DNA of 64,000 nt from Sandarakinorhabdus cyanobacteriorum (GTDB lineage: Bacteria > Pseudomonadota > Alphaproteobacteria > Sphingomonadales > Sphingomonadaceae). Both the position numbers and the translations under genes were made by a program. Where the stretch lies: NCBI RefSeq assembly GCF_002251755.1, contig NZ_NOXT01000111.1, forward strand, positions 1-64,000, written 5' to 3'. Shown here one piece after another: positions 17,394-26,519 of this stretch. The notes beneath the pieces are model-generated. The model saw only the letters and a list, made by a program, of their open reading frames with translations. It was not told the origin of the DNA and ran no database searches. Positions within the stretch are counted from its first letter, which is position 1, and each line of letters begins with the position of its first letter.

Positions 17394-19079
17394 ATGCACA
17401 GCTGCGCCCGGTTGCTGGCAGTTTGGCTGGCCGGCAGCATCACATCGCCGGCCCTGGCGGCCGATCTGTTGATCCATGGCGGCCCCATTCTCACCATGGC
17501 GGGCGAGCGGCCACACCAAGTCGCCGCCGTGGTGGTGGAGGGCGGGCGCATCGCCTTTGCCGGTCCGCTTGGCCAGGCGCAGCAGCTGGCTGGCCCGACC
17601 ACGCCCCGGCTTGATCTGAAGGGCCGCACCCTCATCCCCGGCCTGGTGGATGCCCACAGCCATTTCATGATGGCGGTCGATCTTGCCCGCCGCGTCAATG
17701 TCTCGGGCGCGCCGGTGGGCGATGTTGCCAGCATCGCCGGGCTGGTGGCGAAACTGGCCGCCGCCGAACCCGGCCTTGCGCTTGGGCCGGGCGAATGGCT
17801 GGTCGGCTGGGGCTATGATGTCAGCCTCTTGAGCGACCAGCGCGAACTCACCCGCCGCGATCTGGATGCCCGCTTTCCCGACCGGCCGGTGCTGATCATG
17901 CATGTCTCCAGCCACGGCGCCGTGCTCAACAGCGCCGGGCTCGCCGCGCTCGGCATCACGGCCGACACGCCGGCGCCCACAGGCGGCCTGATCCACCGCG
18001 AAGCCGATGGCCGTACCCCGAATGGCCAGATCTGGGAAAGTGCGCTGGCACTGGCCGGCCCGGCGCTGAAGCCGCCCGGACGCGCCGAGCGGCTGAAGAG
18101 CCTGGCGGCCGTGCAGGCACTCTATGCGAAAAATGGCTACACGCTGGCCAACGATGGTTTCACCCACATCGCCGATCTTGATCTGCTGCAGACCGCGGCG
18201 GGGCAGGGGCGGCTGATGCTCGACATCGTCGCGCTGCCCAGCTTTGTCGACTTGAAGCGTTGGCTGGGCAATCCGGGCTATGCGTTTGGCACATGGCACA
18301 ACCGGCTGAAGCTGCAGGGCATCAAGATTGCCCAGGATGGCAGCCCCCAGGGCCGCACTGCTTATCTGTCAGAGCCTTTCCTCGTGCCCGGCCCCAATGG
18401 CGAGGCCGGCTGGCGCGCCCAGCCGATCCAGCCCTTTCCGGCCTTCCTCGCCACCGCCCGCGCGGCCACCAGCGCCGGCCTGCAATTGTTCATCCACGCC
18501 AACGGCGATGCCGCCATCGATGATGTGATCAAGGCGGTCGAAACCCTGGGATTGCCCGCCGATCACCGCAGCATCATCATCCACAGCCAGGTGCAACGCC
18601 CCGATCAACTGCCCCGCTACGCCGCGCTGGACATCACCCCAAGTTACTTCACCAATCACGCCTATTTCTGGGGCGATGTCCACCGCCGCCAACTGGGCGA
18701 AGCCCGCGCTGCCCACATTTCCCCCATCCGCAGCGCCCTCGCCCTCGGACTGCACGCCAGCAACCACAGCGATTTCATCGTCACGCCATTGGACCCGATG
18801 TTCATCCTGTGGACCAGCATGACCCGCACCACCCGCAGTGGCTTTGTTTTGGGGCCTGACCAGCGCCTCGACGCCTGGAACGGCCTGAAAGCCCTGACTA
18901 TCAACCCGGCCTGGGCCTATCGCGAAGAGGGCAGGCGCGGCAGCATCGAGGTCGGCAAGCTGGCCGATTTCACCCTGCTGAGCGCCAACCCGTTGGTGAC
19001 GCCGCCGGCACAAATCCGGGAGATAAAGGTGGTGGGGACGATGAAGGAAGGGCGGTTCCTGTGGGAGGCGGGGCGGTAG
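17394..19079 (+). CDS. Exported amidohydrolase, YtcJ-like
   Basis: This 561-residue metal-dependent hydrolase of the amidohydrolase-3 (YtcJ-like) group has a signal peptide (about residues 1-22, ending SPALA), unusual for many cytosolic members. Metal ligands appear in LVDAHSHFM (His88, His90), and later in HANGDAAI and ASNHSDFIVTPLDPM; the C-terminal SIEVGKLADFTLLS closes the beta-sandwich typical of the superfamily. The substrate is unknown. It is divergent from tolB, and a hairpin repeat with a short T-run begins nine bases after its stop. Confidence 0.87.
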   Translation: MHSCARLLAVWLAGSITSPALAADLLIHGGPILTMAGERPHQVAAVVVEGGRIAFAGPLGQAQQLAGPTTPRLDLKGRTLIPGLVDAHSHFMMAVDLARRVNVSGAPVGDVASIAGLVAKLAAAEPGLALGPGEWLVGWGYDVSLLSDQRELTRRDLDARFPDRPVLIMHVSSHGAVLNSAGLAALGITADTPAPTGGLIHREADGRTPNGQIWESALALAGPALKPPGRAERLKSLAAVQALYAKNGYTLANDGFTHIADLDLLQTAAGQGRLMLDIVALPSFVDLKRWLGNPGYAFGTWHNRLKLQGIKIAQDGSPQGRTAYLSEPFLVPGPNGEAGWRAQPIQPFPAFLATARAATSAGLQLFIHANGDAAIDDVIKAVETLGLPADHRSIIIHSQVQRPDQLPRYAALDITPSYFTNHAYFWGDVHRRQLGEARAAHISPIRSALALGLHASNHSDFIVTPLDPMFILWTSMTRTTRSGFVLGPDQRLDAWNGLKALTINPAWAYREEGRRGSIEVGKLADFTLLSANPLVTPPAQIREIKVVGTMKEGRFLWEAGR

Positions 19080-19087
19080 AAGAGGAT

Positions 19088-19121
19088 GCCTCCGGCGGGC
19101 AGGGGCGAGGCCCCTGCACCC
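19088..19121 (+). terminator. Hairpin repeat, family C, left copy (terminator-like)
   Basis: A 34-base unit contains the perfect hairpin GCAGGGGC-GAG-GCCCCTGC and is followed after a few bases by GGTTTT. It lies just after the amidohydrolase stop on the coding strand. An exact inverted copy occupies 19766-19799. The position suggests a shared repeat used as an intrinsic terminator. Confidence 0.65.
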
Positions 19122-19250
19122 GTTGGTTTTCTGGCGGTCGGGTGGCGCGCAAGTCCGCTTTCGCCGCCAAGCCCGGCCATTCACGCCCCCATGCTGCCCC
19201 TCTGAAAACGGCCGTTGACGGGCGTGGTGCCAAGGCTACCATCTGAAGCC

Positions 19251-19634
19251 ATGAGGGCACTACTACTCGCGGCGATGATTGTTTGCTCCGGGTGTTCAGA
19301 CGTCTGCCGGAATACAGTGGTTTCGCGCAGCCCCTCGCCGAATGGCAAGCACGCCGCGGTGCTGTTCCAGCGTGATTGCGGAGCAACCACAGGTTTTTCC
19401 ACTCAGATCTCTGTAGTGAAAGCCAGCGGCACTCCTTCCGGAGCCGGAAATGCATTCAATGCAGATGATGATCATGGTGCCGCGCGCGTCGGCAGTTGGC
19501 ACGAGTCGTGGGCCGAAACGCGGTGGCTTTCAGAGGACCGTCTCCTCGTTCGGTACGCCGCGAAATCGCGAGTTTTTAGTCGAAACGAGCGAGTCTCGGA
19601 TGTGAGCATCACCTATCAAGTGGTAGGCAGATAA
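19251..19634 (+). CDS. Small lipoprotein of a conserved uncharacterised family
   Basis: This 127-residue predicted lipoprotein begins MRALLLAAMIVCSGC, so the lipidated residue would be about Cys15. The mature part has CRNTVVSRSPSPNGKHAAV, FQRDCGATTGFSTQISV and ADDDHGAA, which I recognise as the signature of a widespread family of short proteins of unknown function. Base composition and codon use are less GC-rich than in neighbouring genes. It sits alone between convergent genes and between two inverted copies of the same hairpin repeat, so acquisition by transfer is plausible. The in-frame start at 19215 is less likely because it would hide the signal peptide. Confidence 0.72.
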   Translation: MRALLLAAMIVCSGCSDVCRNTVVSRSPSPNGKHAAVLFQRDCGATTGFSTQISVVKASGTPSGAGNAFNADDDHGAARVGSWHESWAETRWLSEDRLLVRYAAKSRVFSRNERVSDVSITYQVVGR

Positions 19635-19765
19635 CGTCGATTACCAGTCCCAAGCGGACGGTCTCCAAACCACCAAAAACCGACACCAAGCCGTTTCCAC
19701 GAGATCACCGTAAACCGGCAGGTTGCGGCCCTGTCCCACGCCACATGGACCACTCCAAAACAAAT

Positions 19766-19799
19766 GGGTGCAGGGGCCTCGCCCCTGCCCGCCGGAGGC
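19766..19799 (-). terminator. Hairpin repeat, family C, right copy (terminator-like)
   Basis: This is the exact reverse complement of 19088-19121. Read on the minus strand it begins six bases after the S9 peptidase stop and its hairpin is followed by TTTGTTTT, a plausible intrinsic terminator tail. The stretch 19635-19765 between the lipoprotein and this copy holds no recognisable gene. Confidence 0.65.
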
Positions 19800-19804
19800 C
19801 TTCG

Positions 19805-21730
19805 TTACTTCTTCAGATATTTGTCAAACCACGCCAACGTCCGGGTCAGGGAATCCAGCTGGTTTTCGCGCTTGGCAAAGCCGTGGCCTTCCGCCGGGTA
19901 GAAGATGGTTTCCACCACATTGCCCTTGGCCTTCAGGATATCGGCCACTTCCTGGGCCTGGCCACGCGGCACCCGGATGTCGTTTTCGCCCTGCAGGCTG
20001 AGCAGCGGCACTTTGGCGGCCTTGATGTAGGTGAGCGGGGAGGAGGCTTCATAGACGCCCTTGAACTCGTCCGGCGCGCCGATCAGGCTGCGTTGATAGG
20101 CTTGCAGATAGGCGTCTTCATGTTCCCACATGGTGCGCCAGTTGATGATGCCGAACAATTGCACGGCCGCCGCGAAGGCGTCGGGCGCCTTGCCGATGGC
20201 CATCAGGGTCATGAACCCGCCGTAGGAGCCGCCGGTGATGCCGATGCGCTTGGGATCGACATAGCCGGTGGCGACCATGAAATCGCGGGCGGCGAGCACG
20301 TCTTTCAGATCGCCGCCGCCCAGATCCTTGCGGTTGGCTTCCTGGAACGCGCGGCCATAGCCGGTGGAGCCGCGGAAATTGGGCTGGATGACCATATAGC
20401 CATGGCTGGCAAACAGCGCGGCGTTGCGGGAGAAGCCGTCCTGGCTCTGGCCGGTGGGGCCGCCGTGGGGCAGCACAATGGCCGGGGCGCTGGCATCGCG
20501 CTTCAGATTGGCCGGCATGGTGAGCACGGCGCTGATCAGCGTGCCATCAAAGCTCTTGAAGGAGACGATTTCGGATTTGGGCAGGGCTTCCGGCGACACG
20601 CTGGCCAGCGCTGTCTGGGTGAGGGGGCGGGCGCTGCCGCTGGCCAGGTCGAAGCGGAACAGATCGGTGGGCGTATCGGCCCCGGCATGGATCAGCAGCA
20701 AGCTGCGGCCATCGGGGGCAAAGGCCTTGCCACTGGCGGCGTTGAGGCCGGGCGGCAGGGCCAGCGGGGTCTGCACCAGGCTGTCCACATCCACCAGCGC
20801 GAGGCTGGAGCGGCCATCGCGGTTGGTGCGCACCAGCATGGCCTTGCCGTGCATGGCCACGGCCGCTTCCTCCCACGGCGTCGCCGGCAGCCAGCGCACG
20901 CTGCCCGACGCGGCATCAAGCACACCGGCATGATCCTGGCCGCTGCCCTCGTCGCTGGTGATGGCGATGCGGCTGCCATCGGCGCTGGCGCCGGCAGCCG
21001 AATAGACCACGCCCTTGCGGCCGATCAGCTGCTTGGCGGCGCCCGTGGCGACATCGATGCGCCACACCGATCCTTCGGCGCCCGCCGTCTGGCTGCGGTT
21101 GGCGATCAGGGCCTTGCCGCCATCAACAAAGGCGACGGCCTGCCAGTTGAAGCTCGGGTCCGCCTCATCGGTGAGCAGGCGCAGCTTTCCCGCTTCGATG
21201 ATGGCGATATTGGTCTGCGCCGCGCCGCGCTTCTTGTGAGCTAACACCAGCGCATCGCCGGTGGGCGCGGGCAGGGCATCGCCTTCGGCCACATCGGGGG
21301 TGGCAGTGATCTGTTCCACCGGTCCGCCGGCGGTCGGCACGCGATAAATGTCGCCATATTCATCGCCGCCCTTGTCCTGATCGAAATAGAGCCACTTGCC
21401 GTCGGCCGAAACGGCCAGGCCATATTGGCCATCGTCCGATACGGTCATCTGCACCGGCCAGCTGCCGCCGGCGGCCATGCGCCAGACGTTGGGCCGGCCA
21501 GTAAGATTGGTGGTGACAAAGATCTGCTGCCCGTCCGCGCTCCACACCGGGCCGCCCAGCGACCGGCTGAAGGCGAGATCGGCAACGCTGAGCGGCCGGG
21601 CCAGCGGATTGGCGGGGGAGGTGAGGCTGGCCGGATCGGTGACCGGGCGGTCGGGGGTGGGCACCGGCTTTGGTGCCGCCAGCGCCGTGGTCGCAGCGAG
21701 CATCACGCCCAGGCTCAACATGGCTTTCAT
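19805..21730 (-). CDS. Exported S9-family prolyl oligopeptidase-like peptidase
   Basis: This roughly 641-residue serine peptidase has a signal peptide (about residues 1-18, ending TTALA), an N-terminal beta-propeller region with WSADGQQIFVTTN-type blades, and a C-terminal alpha/beta-hydrolase domain. The catalytic serine is in GGSYGGFM (about Ser502), with Asp in GENDIRVP and His in EGHGFAK. Members are acylaminoacyl or dipeptidyl peptidases; specificity here is unknown. It starts 18 bases after the tolA stop, in the position where tolB would be expected, so it is probably co-transcribed with tolQRA. ATG 21736 is an alternative start. Confidence 0.9.
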   Translation of the reverse strand: MKAMLSLGVMLAATTALAAPKPVPTPDRPVTDPASLTSPANPLARPLSVADLAFSRSLGGPVWSADGQQIFVTTNLTGRPNVWRMAAGGSWPVQMTVSDDGQYGLAVSADGKWLYFDQDKGGDEYGDIYRVPTAGGPVEQITATPDVAEGDALPAPTGDALVLAHKKRGAAQTNIAIIEAGKLRLLTDEADPSFNWQAVAFVDGGKALIANRSQTAGAEGSVWRIDVATGAAKQLIGRKGVVYSAAGASADGSRIAITSDEGSGQDHAGVLDAASGSVRWLPATPWEEAAVAMHGKAMLVRTNRDGRSSLALVDVDSLVQTPLALPPGLNAASGKAFAPDGRSLLLIHAGADTPTDLFRFDLASGSARPLTQTALASVSPEALPKSEIVSFKSFDGTLISAVLTMPANLKRDASAPAIVLPHGGPTGQSQDGFSRNAALFASHGYMVIQPNFRGSTGYGRAFQEANRKDLGGGDLKDVLAARDFMVATGYVDPKRIGITGGSYGGFMTLMAIGKAPDAFAAAVQLFGIINWRTMWEHEDAYLQAYQRSLIGAPDEFKGVYEASSPLTYIKAAKVPLLSLQGENDIRVPRGQAQEVADILKAKGNVVETIFYPAEGHGFAKRENQLDSLTRTLAWFDKYLKK

Positions 21731-21748
21731 GATCATCCCCCCGGTTGG

Positions 21749-22537
21749 TCAGGTCATCTCTTCCGGATCAAAATTGATCTCGACCGATTGCCACAGTTCA
21801 TACAGGTCTGGCGGCAATTTCAAGGGCTGGCAGCGCAGCACGGCACGTCGGGCGGTTTCGGCAAAGGCGCGGGCATAGTCGGCGTTGGCGGCGGTCATGC
21901 CGGTTGGCGTGCCGGCCACCGGCAGGCCGATCACCCGGCCATCACGGCCATATTGTACGCTCACCACCACGGTCATGCGCCGCACGTCGCGACCGCCCAC
22001 CGGCGGATTCCAGCACGGCGCGACCTGGGCGCGGATCGATTGGGCCAGGGTGGCGGCGGCGCGTGGATCGATGGCGGCCTTCGCTGGCGCGGCGGCGTTG
22101 ATGTCCTTGGCCAGTTTCGAGGTGTCGAGCGTCTTTTTCGGCGCCTTGGGCAGGCTCTTGTCAATGAGACTGGCAAGGCTGGAGGTGTCGAGCGCCGATG
22201 GCGGGGCCTTGGTGGGTGTGGATTTGGGCTTCTGCTCCGGCTTGGGCTTCACCGGCTCGGGCGGCGGCACGGCATCGGCCTTCACCGGTTCGGGCGCAGG
22301 TGCAGGTTCGGCTTCGGCCGGTGCAGCGGCCGCCTCCTGCGGGGCGGCAGCGATGGACGGCTGCGGCGGCTCCGGCACACGAGGCGCATCGGCGATGGTC
22401 ACCAGTTCCACCGCGACCGCATCATCGGGGCTGGGCATCAGCTGCATCTGCCTCTGCCAGGCCAGGCTCAGGATCGCCAGCAGCGCGGCATGCGCCACCA
22501 GCGCCGCACCGATGCTGATGCCTTCCTGCCGGGTCAT
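21749..22537 (-). CDS. tolA: TolA-like energy transducer
   Basis: This 262-residue inner-membrane protein has one N-terminal helix (about residues 9-27), a long Pro/Ala/Lys/Glu-rich periplasmic stretch (about 50-125) and a compact C-terminal TonB/TolA-like domain containing [13 protein letters not shown], then [15 protein letters not shown]. It would transmit proton-motive force from TolQR to TolB/Pal during cell division. Its ATG overlaps the tolR stop by four bases. Confidence 0.9.
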   Translation of the reverse strand: MTRQEGISIGAALVAHAALLAILSLAWQRQMQLMPSPDDAVAVELVTIADAPRVPEPPQPSIAAAPQEAAAAPAEAEPAPAPEPVKADAVPPPEPVKPKPEQKPKSTPTKAPPSALDTSSLASLIDKSLPKAPKKTLDTSKLAKDINAAAPAKAAIDPRAAATLAQSIRAQVAPCWNPPVGGRDVRRMTVVVSVQYGRDGRVIGLPVAGTPTGMTAANADYARAFAETARRAVLRCQPLKLPPDLYELWQSVEINFDPEEMT

Positions 22538-22982
22538 TGCGCGCTGCCAGGCCCCGGTGCCGGCGCGCCATCGGTGACCAGCGCGACCTTCCTGAAGCCG
22601 GCGCTGTTCACCTCGCCCACCACCGCCATCACCCGGCCATAATCGAGCCGGCGATCGGCGCGCACATAGACGCGGGCTTCATCGCTGCGGGCCTGGCGCA
22701 GGGCCGACAATTTGGCGGGCAGGGCGGCCGAAGCCACGCCAAGCCGGTCGACAAAAATCTCGCCGCGGTCATTGAGGCTGATCTGGATCGGCGTGTTGTC
22801 CTGCGGCAGGCTCTGGGCGCGGGCGTCGGGTAGATCAACCGGCACGCCGGCGACCAGCAGCGGCGCTGTCACCATGAAGATGATCAGCAGCACCAGCATC
22901 ACGTCCACCAGCGGCGTCACGTTGATCTCGGCCATCGGCTGGCGCCGGCTGCCGCGCTTCAGGCCGGGGCTGCCCATGCCCA

Positions 22983-22983
<1 letters not shown>
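22534..22983 (-). CDS. tolR: TolR/ExbD-type biopolymer transport protein
   Basis: TolR is the 149-residue partner of TolQ in the proton-driven motor. It has a short cytoplasmic N-terminus with [20 protein letters not shown], in which the single transmembrane helix (about residues 24-43) carries the conserved aspartate of the [15 protein letters not shown] motif, followed by a periplasmic ExbD fold ([25 protein letters not shown]). Start overlaps the tolQ stop by one base and stop overlaps the tolA start by four. Confidence 0.94.
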
Positions 22984-23689
<706 letters not shown>

Positions 23690-23690
<1 letters not shown>

Positions 23691-24142
23691 CAGGCGTCCT
23701 GGGGCATGAGCAGGTTGAACCGGGCGATCCATTCGGCCGGCTGGCGGCGCGGCCGGCCGGCGGGATCGAGAAAGGCGGCGGTGAGTGTGGCTTCGGTGAG
23801 CGTTTCGCTGTCCCGAAGGATGCGCTGGGCGATGCGGCAGGCGGCAGCCCGTACGCCGAGCAGGCGGGTTTCGATGCTGAGCACATCATCCAGCCGCGCC
23901 GGGCGCAGCCATTTGATCTGCATTTCGGTGACGGCATAGGCGCCCAGCCCGGCCTTCACCGCCGCGCCGTGATCAATGCCGCCAACCCGCAGATATTCGG
24001 TGCGGCCACGCTCCATGAAATGCAGATATTTGGCGTGATACATGATGCCCGCCGTGTCGGTATCCTCGAAATAGACGCGGGCCATCAGACGGTGGATGCC
24101 GCCATCGAGCGCGCCGGAGGAGGGCTGGGGGATCATGGCCAT
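23690..24142 (-). CDS. ybgC: YbgC-type acyl-CoA thioesterase
   Basis: This is a 150-residue hot-dog-fold thioesterase, normally the first gene of tol-pal operons. The family motif VYFEDTDTAGIMYHAKYLHFMERGRTEYLR includes the active-site aspartate. In known cases it hydrolyses acyl-CoA and may link the Tol system to phospholipid synthesis. The start at 24142 (MAMIPQPSS) is chosen; a Met two codons later is equally possible. It precedes tolQ with a one-base overlap. Confidence 0.92.
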
Positions 24143-24174
24143 CAGATAGGGGGGCAGGGGAGAGAAGCGCAACG

Positions 24175-24206
24175 AAAAAGGCGCCGATGGCAGTGCCACC
24201 GGCGCC
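24175..24206 (-). terminator. Intrinsic terminator of the rplS transcript
   Basis: On the minus strand a strong hairpin (outer arms GGCGCCG / CGGCGCC, inner arms TGGCA / TGCCA) ends in a run of five T. It begins 27 bases beyond the rplS stop. On the plus strand the hairpin is followed by only three T, so it mainly serves the leftward transcript. Confidence 0.8.
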
Positions 24207-24232
24207 CTTTCGGCAGGCTGAACGGCGCCGGA

Positions 24233-24604
24233 TTATTCCGGACGCGCGTCGCGCTTTTCCACGATGCGGGCGCTCTTGCCGCTGCGGCCACGCAGATAAT
24301 AGAGCTTGGCGCGGCGGACGACACCACGGCGCACCACTTCGATGCTCTCGATGCTCGGGCTGTACAGCGGGAACACGCGCTCCACGCCTTCGCCGAACGA
24401 AATCTTGCGAACGGTGAACGAGCTGCCAATGCCCTTGTTCGAACGGGCAATGCACACGCCTTCATAATTCTGGACGCGGGTGCGCTCGCCTTCAACCACC
24501 TTCACGCCGACGCGCAGCGTGTCGCCAGCGCGGAATTCGGGGATCTTGCGGGTTTCGGTCAGCTTGGCAATCTGTTCGGCTTCGATCTGCTGGATGAGAT
24601 TCAT
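24233..24604 (-). CDS. rplS: 50S ribosomal protein L19
   Basis: L19 lies at the 30S-50S interface. The 123-residue protein is full length and collinear with the family: [15 protein letters not shown] at the start, [41 protein letters not shown] and [17 protein letters not shown]. It starts one base after the trmD stop and closes the rpsP-rimM-trmD-rplS cluster, followed by a strong terminator. Confidence 0.97.
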   Translation of the reverse strand: MNLIQQIEAEQIAKLTETRKIPEFRAGDTLRVGVKVVEGERTRVQNYEGVCIARSNKGIGSSFTVRKISFGEGVERVFPLYSPSIESIEVVRRGVVRRAKLYYLRGRSGKSARIVEKRDARPE

Positions 24605-24605
24605 C

Positions 24606-25337
24606 TCATTCCTCTTTCTTCTGTTGTCGCGCGCCAGAGGGCGGTTGGACCCGACCATCCCCATGATGGTCCCACAAGTCCGGCCGCCGTGACCGTGTGT
24701 CCGCTTCGGACTGCGCGCGCCGCCAGCGGGCGACGCGTGCATGATCCCCCGATCGCAACACTTCGGGGATCGCAAGGCCCTCCCATTCGGGTGGCCTTGT
24801 ATAGTGCGGATGTTCCAGAAGGCCGCTTTCGTGGCTTTCCTCGACCCCGCTTGAAGCCGCGCCCATTACACCGGGCAACAGACGGACGCAAGCATCCATC
24901 ACCACCAGCGCCGCCATCTCGCCGCCCGACAGCACATAGTCGCCAATCGACACTTCCTCGATGGCGCGGCGCTGGAAAATCCGCTCGTCAAAGCCTTCGA
25001 AGCGGCCGCACAGGATGATGGCGCCGGGGCTTGTCGCCAACGCCCTGACACGGCCTTGCGTGAGGGGCCGGCCGCGGGGTGTCATCGCCAGCACCGGCCG
25101 GCCATCGGCCACGCTGTCCAGCGCAGCGGCCACCACATCGGCCTTCAGCACCATGCCCGGCCCGCCGCCAGCCGGCGTGTCGTCCACCGTGCGGTGCCGA
25201 TCGGCGGCGAAATCGCGGATGTTGACGGCGTTCAAGGCCCAGGTGCCGTCAGCCAGCGCCCGGCCGGCGAGGCTGTGGCCCAATGGCCCGGGAAACATGT
25301 CGGGATAAAGAGTGAGGATCGTCGCGCGCCAGCTCAT
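24606..25337 (-). CDS. trmD: tRNA (guanine-N1)-methyltransferase TrmD
   Basis: TrmD makes m1G37 in tRNA using SAM; it is a SPOUT-fold enzyme. The 243-residue product has [16 protein letters not shown] at the N-terminus, [12 protein letters not shown] and [16 protein letters not shown] in the trefoil-knot SAM site, and [13 protein letters not shown]. The trmD start overlaps the stop of the vapC toxin gene by four bases (ATGA), so its translation may now be coupled to vapC rather than rimM. Confidence 0.96.
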   Translation of the reverse strand: MSWRATILTLYPDMFPGPLGHSLAGRALADGTWALNAVNIRDFAADRHRTVDDTPAGGGPGMVLKADVVAAALDSVADGRPVLAMTPRGRPLTQGRVRALATSPGAIILCGRFEGFDERIFQRRAIEEVSIGDYVLSGGEMAALVVMDACVRLLPGVMGAASSGVEESHESGLLEHPHYTRPPEWEGLAIPEVLRSGDHARVARWRRAQSEADTRSRRPDLWDHHGDGRVQPPSGARQQKKEE

Positions 25338-25711
25338 GGCTGCATCCAGTCTTCCACCATCAGGCCGGGCACATCGGCGAAATCGGCGAGATTGGCGGTG
25401 ATCACCGTCAACCCCAGCGACAAAGCATGGGCGGCGATCAGCCGGTCATAGCTGGCCCGGCGGAAGGGCTGGGTGGCATAGGCGCGCGCGGCGGCCTCGT
25501 CGAACGGGATGACTTCGATCACCGACAACAGGCGTCGCAGCACCTCCACCTCGGCCGTCCGCAAGCCGATCAGCATCTCGCCCAGGCAGATGCTGGATGT
25601 CACCACCGATCCTGCCGGGCACTGGCTCAGCCGCCGCAGCGCGTGCGGCGCATTGCCCTGCAAGAGGTAGATGCCAACGTTGCTGTCCAGCAACCACTGC
25701 CGGCGCGTCAT
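25334..25711 (-). CDS. vapC: VapC-type PIN-domain toxin
   Basis: This 125-residue PIN-domain ribonuclease is probably the toxin of a VapBC pair. The acidic active-site residues are visible: Asp9 (LLDSNVG), Glu45 (LGEM), Asp89 ([10 protein letters not shown]), with Asp110 as a candidate fourth ligand in TANLADF. Known VapCs cut initiator tRNA or the sarcin-ricin loop; the target here is unknown. The gene overlaps the antitoxin by four bases upstream and trmD by four bases downstream. Confidence 0.92.
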   Translation of the reverse strand: MTRRQWLLDSNVGIYLLQGNAPHALRRLSQCPAGSVVTSSICLGEMLIGLRTAEVEVLRRLLSVIEVIPFDEAAARAYATQPFRRASYDRLIAAHALSLGLTVITANLADFADVPGLMVEDWMQP

Positions 25712-25983
25712 CCCTGGGTCTTTGCGGCCCGTTCGGCCGCTTCGCGCGCCATCCGTTCCGATGGTCGCTCGTCAAAACTGCGGTCCGTGATCGGCTTGAT
25801 GCCGGGGCAGGCCCCGTAAATGCCATCCAGGTTGATCAGCGGCACCTCGGCCGGCACTGGCTCGATCACCCAGCGGCCGGCCTCCTCGCGCACCTCGACC
25901 AGCGTGCCGGGCGGCGGCGCAAAGCTGGCCGGCAGCCGCACGGCAGCGCTGTTGCCGGATTTGAAGATCTTGGTGCGGGGCAT
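25708..25983 (-). CDS. vapB: VapB-type antitoxin (AbrB/MazE-like fold)
   Basis: This is a 91-residue antitoxin. The N-terminal half has the swapped-hairpin DNA-binding signature PRTKIFKSGNSAAVRLPASF and EVREEAGRWVIEPV; the C-terminal half is acidic and Arg/Ala-rich, as expected for toxin binding. Members normally repress their own operon, and a palindrome lies directly upstream. The pair sits between rimM and trmD. Confidence 0.88.
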   Translation of the reverse strand: MPRTKIFKSGNSAAVRLPASFAPPPGTLVEVREEAGRWVIEPVPAEVPLINLDGIYGACPGIKPITDRSFDERPSERMAREAAERAAKTQG

Positions 25984-26000
25984 GGTGGCGCAGCCTTTGG

Positions 26001-26017
26001 ATATACAGCGCGTATAT
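26001..26017. promoter_or_regulatory. AT-rich palindrome upstream of vapB (putative operator/-10)
   Basis: ATATAC-AGCGC-GTATAT forms a perfect 6-bp inverted repeat about 18 bases before the vapB ATG and immediately after the rimM stop. It is strikingly AT-rich for this chromosome and includes TATA sequences that could serve as a -10 box. The natural reading is an autoregulated vapBC promoter. Confidence 0.55.
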
Positions 26018-26018
26018 A

Positions 26019-26513
26019 CTAGGCGAGCCAGACGCGGTCAATGACGAGGGCGTCATCGGTTTCGGTCACCACATCGGCGACGAAGGGCACCATCACGCTG
26101 CCGCCGGCATCGCGGCTGATGTCCAAAATCTCCGAAGCGCCGAAATTCTCGACCGATTTCACCGTGCCAACCGGCGCACCGGTTTCGTCCAGCACGCGGC
26201 GGCCGATATAATCGGCGACATAATATTCGCCTTCGGCCAGCGGTGGCAGCGCCGCGCGCGGGATCGCCAACTGCAGCCCGCGCAGGGCCTCGGCGGCGTT
26301 GCGATCGGTGATGCCGTCCAGCCTGGCGATGGCCATGCCCGGCTTGTCCGGCCGCACGGTCTGAACGGCAATCACCCGCCCGCCCACATCAAAGCGGGCG
26401 TGGCGGGTGATATTGTCGAGGGCATCGGTGAACAGCTTCAGCCGCACCTCGCCCTTGATGCCATGGGCGCCGGCAATGGCGGCCAGCACGATCGTGGGTG
26501 CCGCCATCGCCAT
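26019..26513 (-). CDS. rimM: 16S rRNA processing protein RimM
   Basis: RimM binds S19 and helps mature the 30S head. The 164-residue protein has the N-terminal barrel motif IAGAHGIKGEVRLKLFTD and the PRC-barrel region YYVADYIGRRVLDETG followed by MVPFVADVV. It starts six bases after the rpsP stop. Its own stop touches the AT-rich palindrome of the vapBC pair, which separates it from trmD. Confidence 0.95.
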   Translation of the reverse strand: MAMAAPTIVLAAIAGAHGIKGEVRLKLFTDALDNITRHARFDVGGRVIAVQTVRPDKPGMAIARLDGITDRNAAEALRGLQLAIPRAALPPLAEGEYYVADYIGRRVLDETGAPVGTVKSVENFGASEILDISRDAGGSVMVPFVADVVTETDDALVIDRVWLA

Positions 26514-26519
26514 TGCTCC

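Noticed and set aside
19088-19799. Insertion-sequence interpretation of the inverted 34-base repeats
   Set aside because: No transposase gene lies between them and no target-site duplication is visible. Each repeat sits just after a gene stop with a hairpin and T-rich tail, so terminator repeats explain them better.
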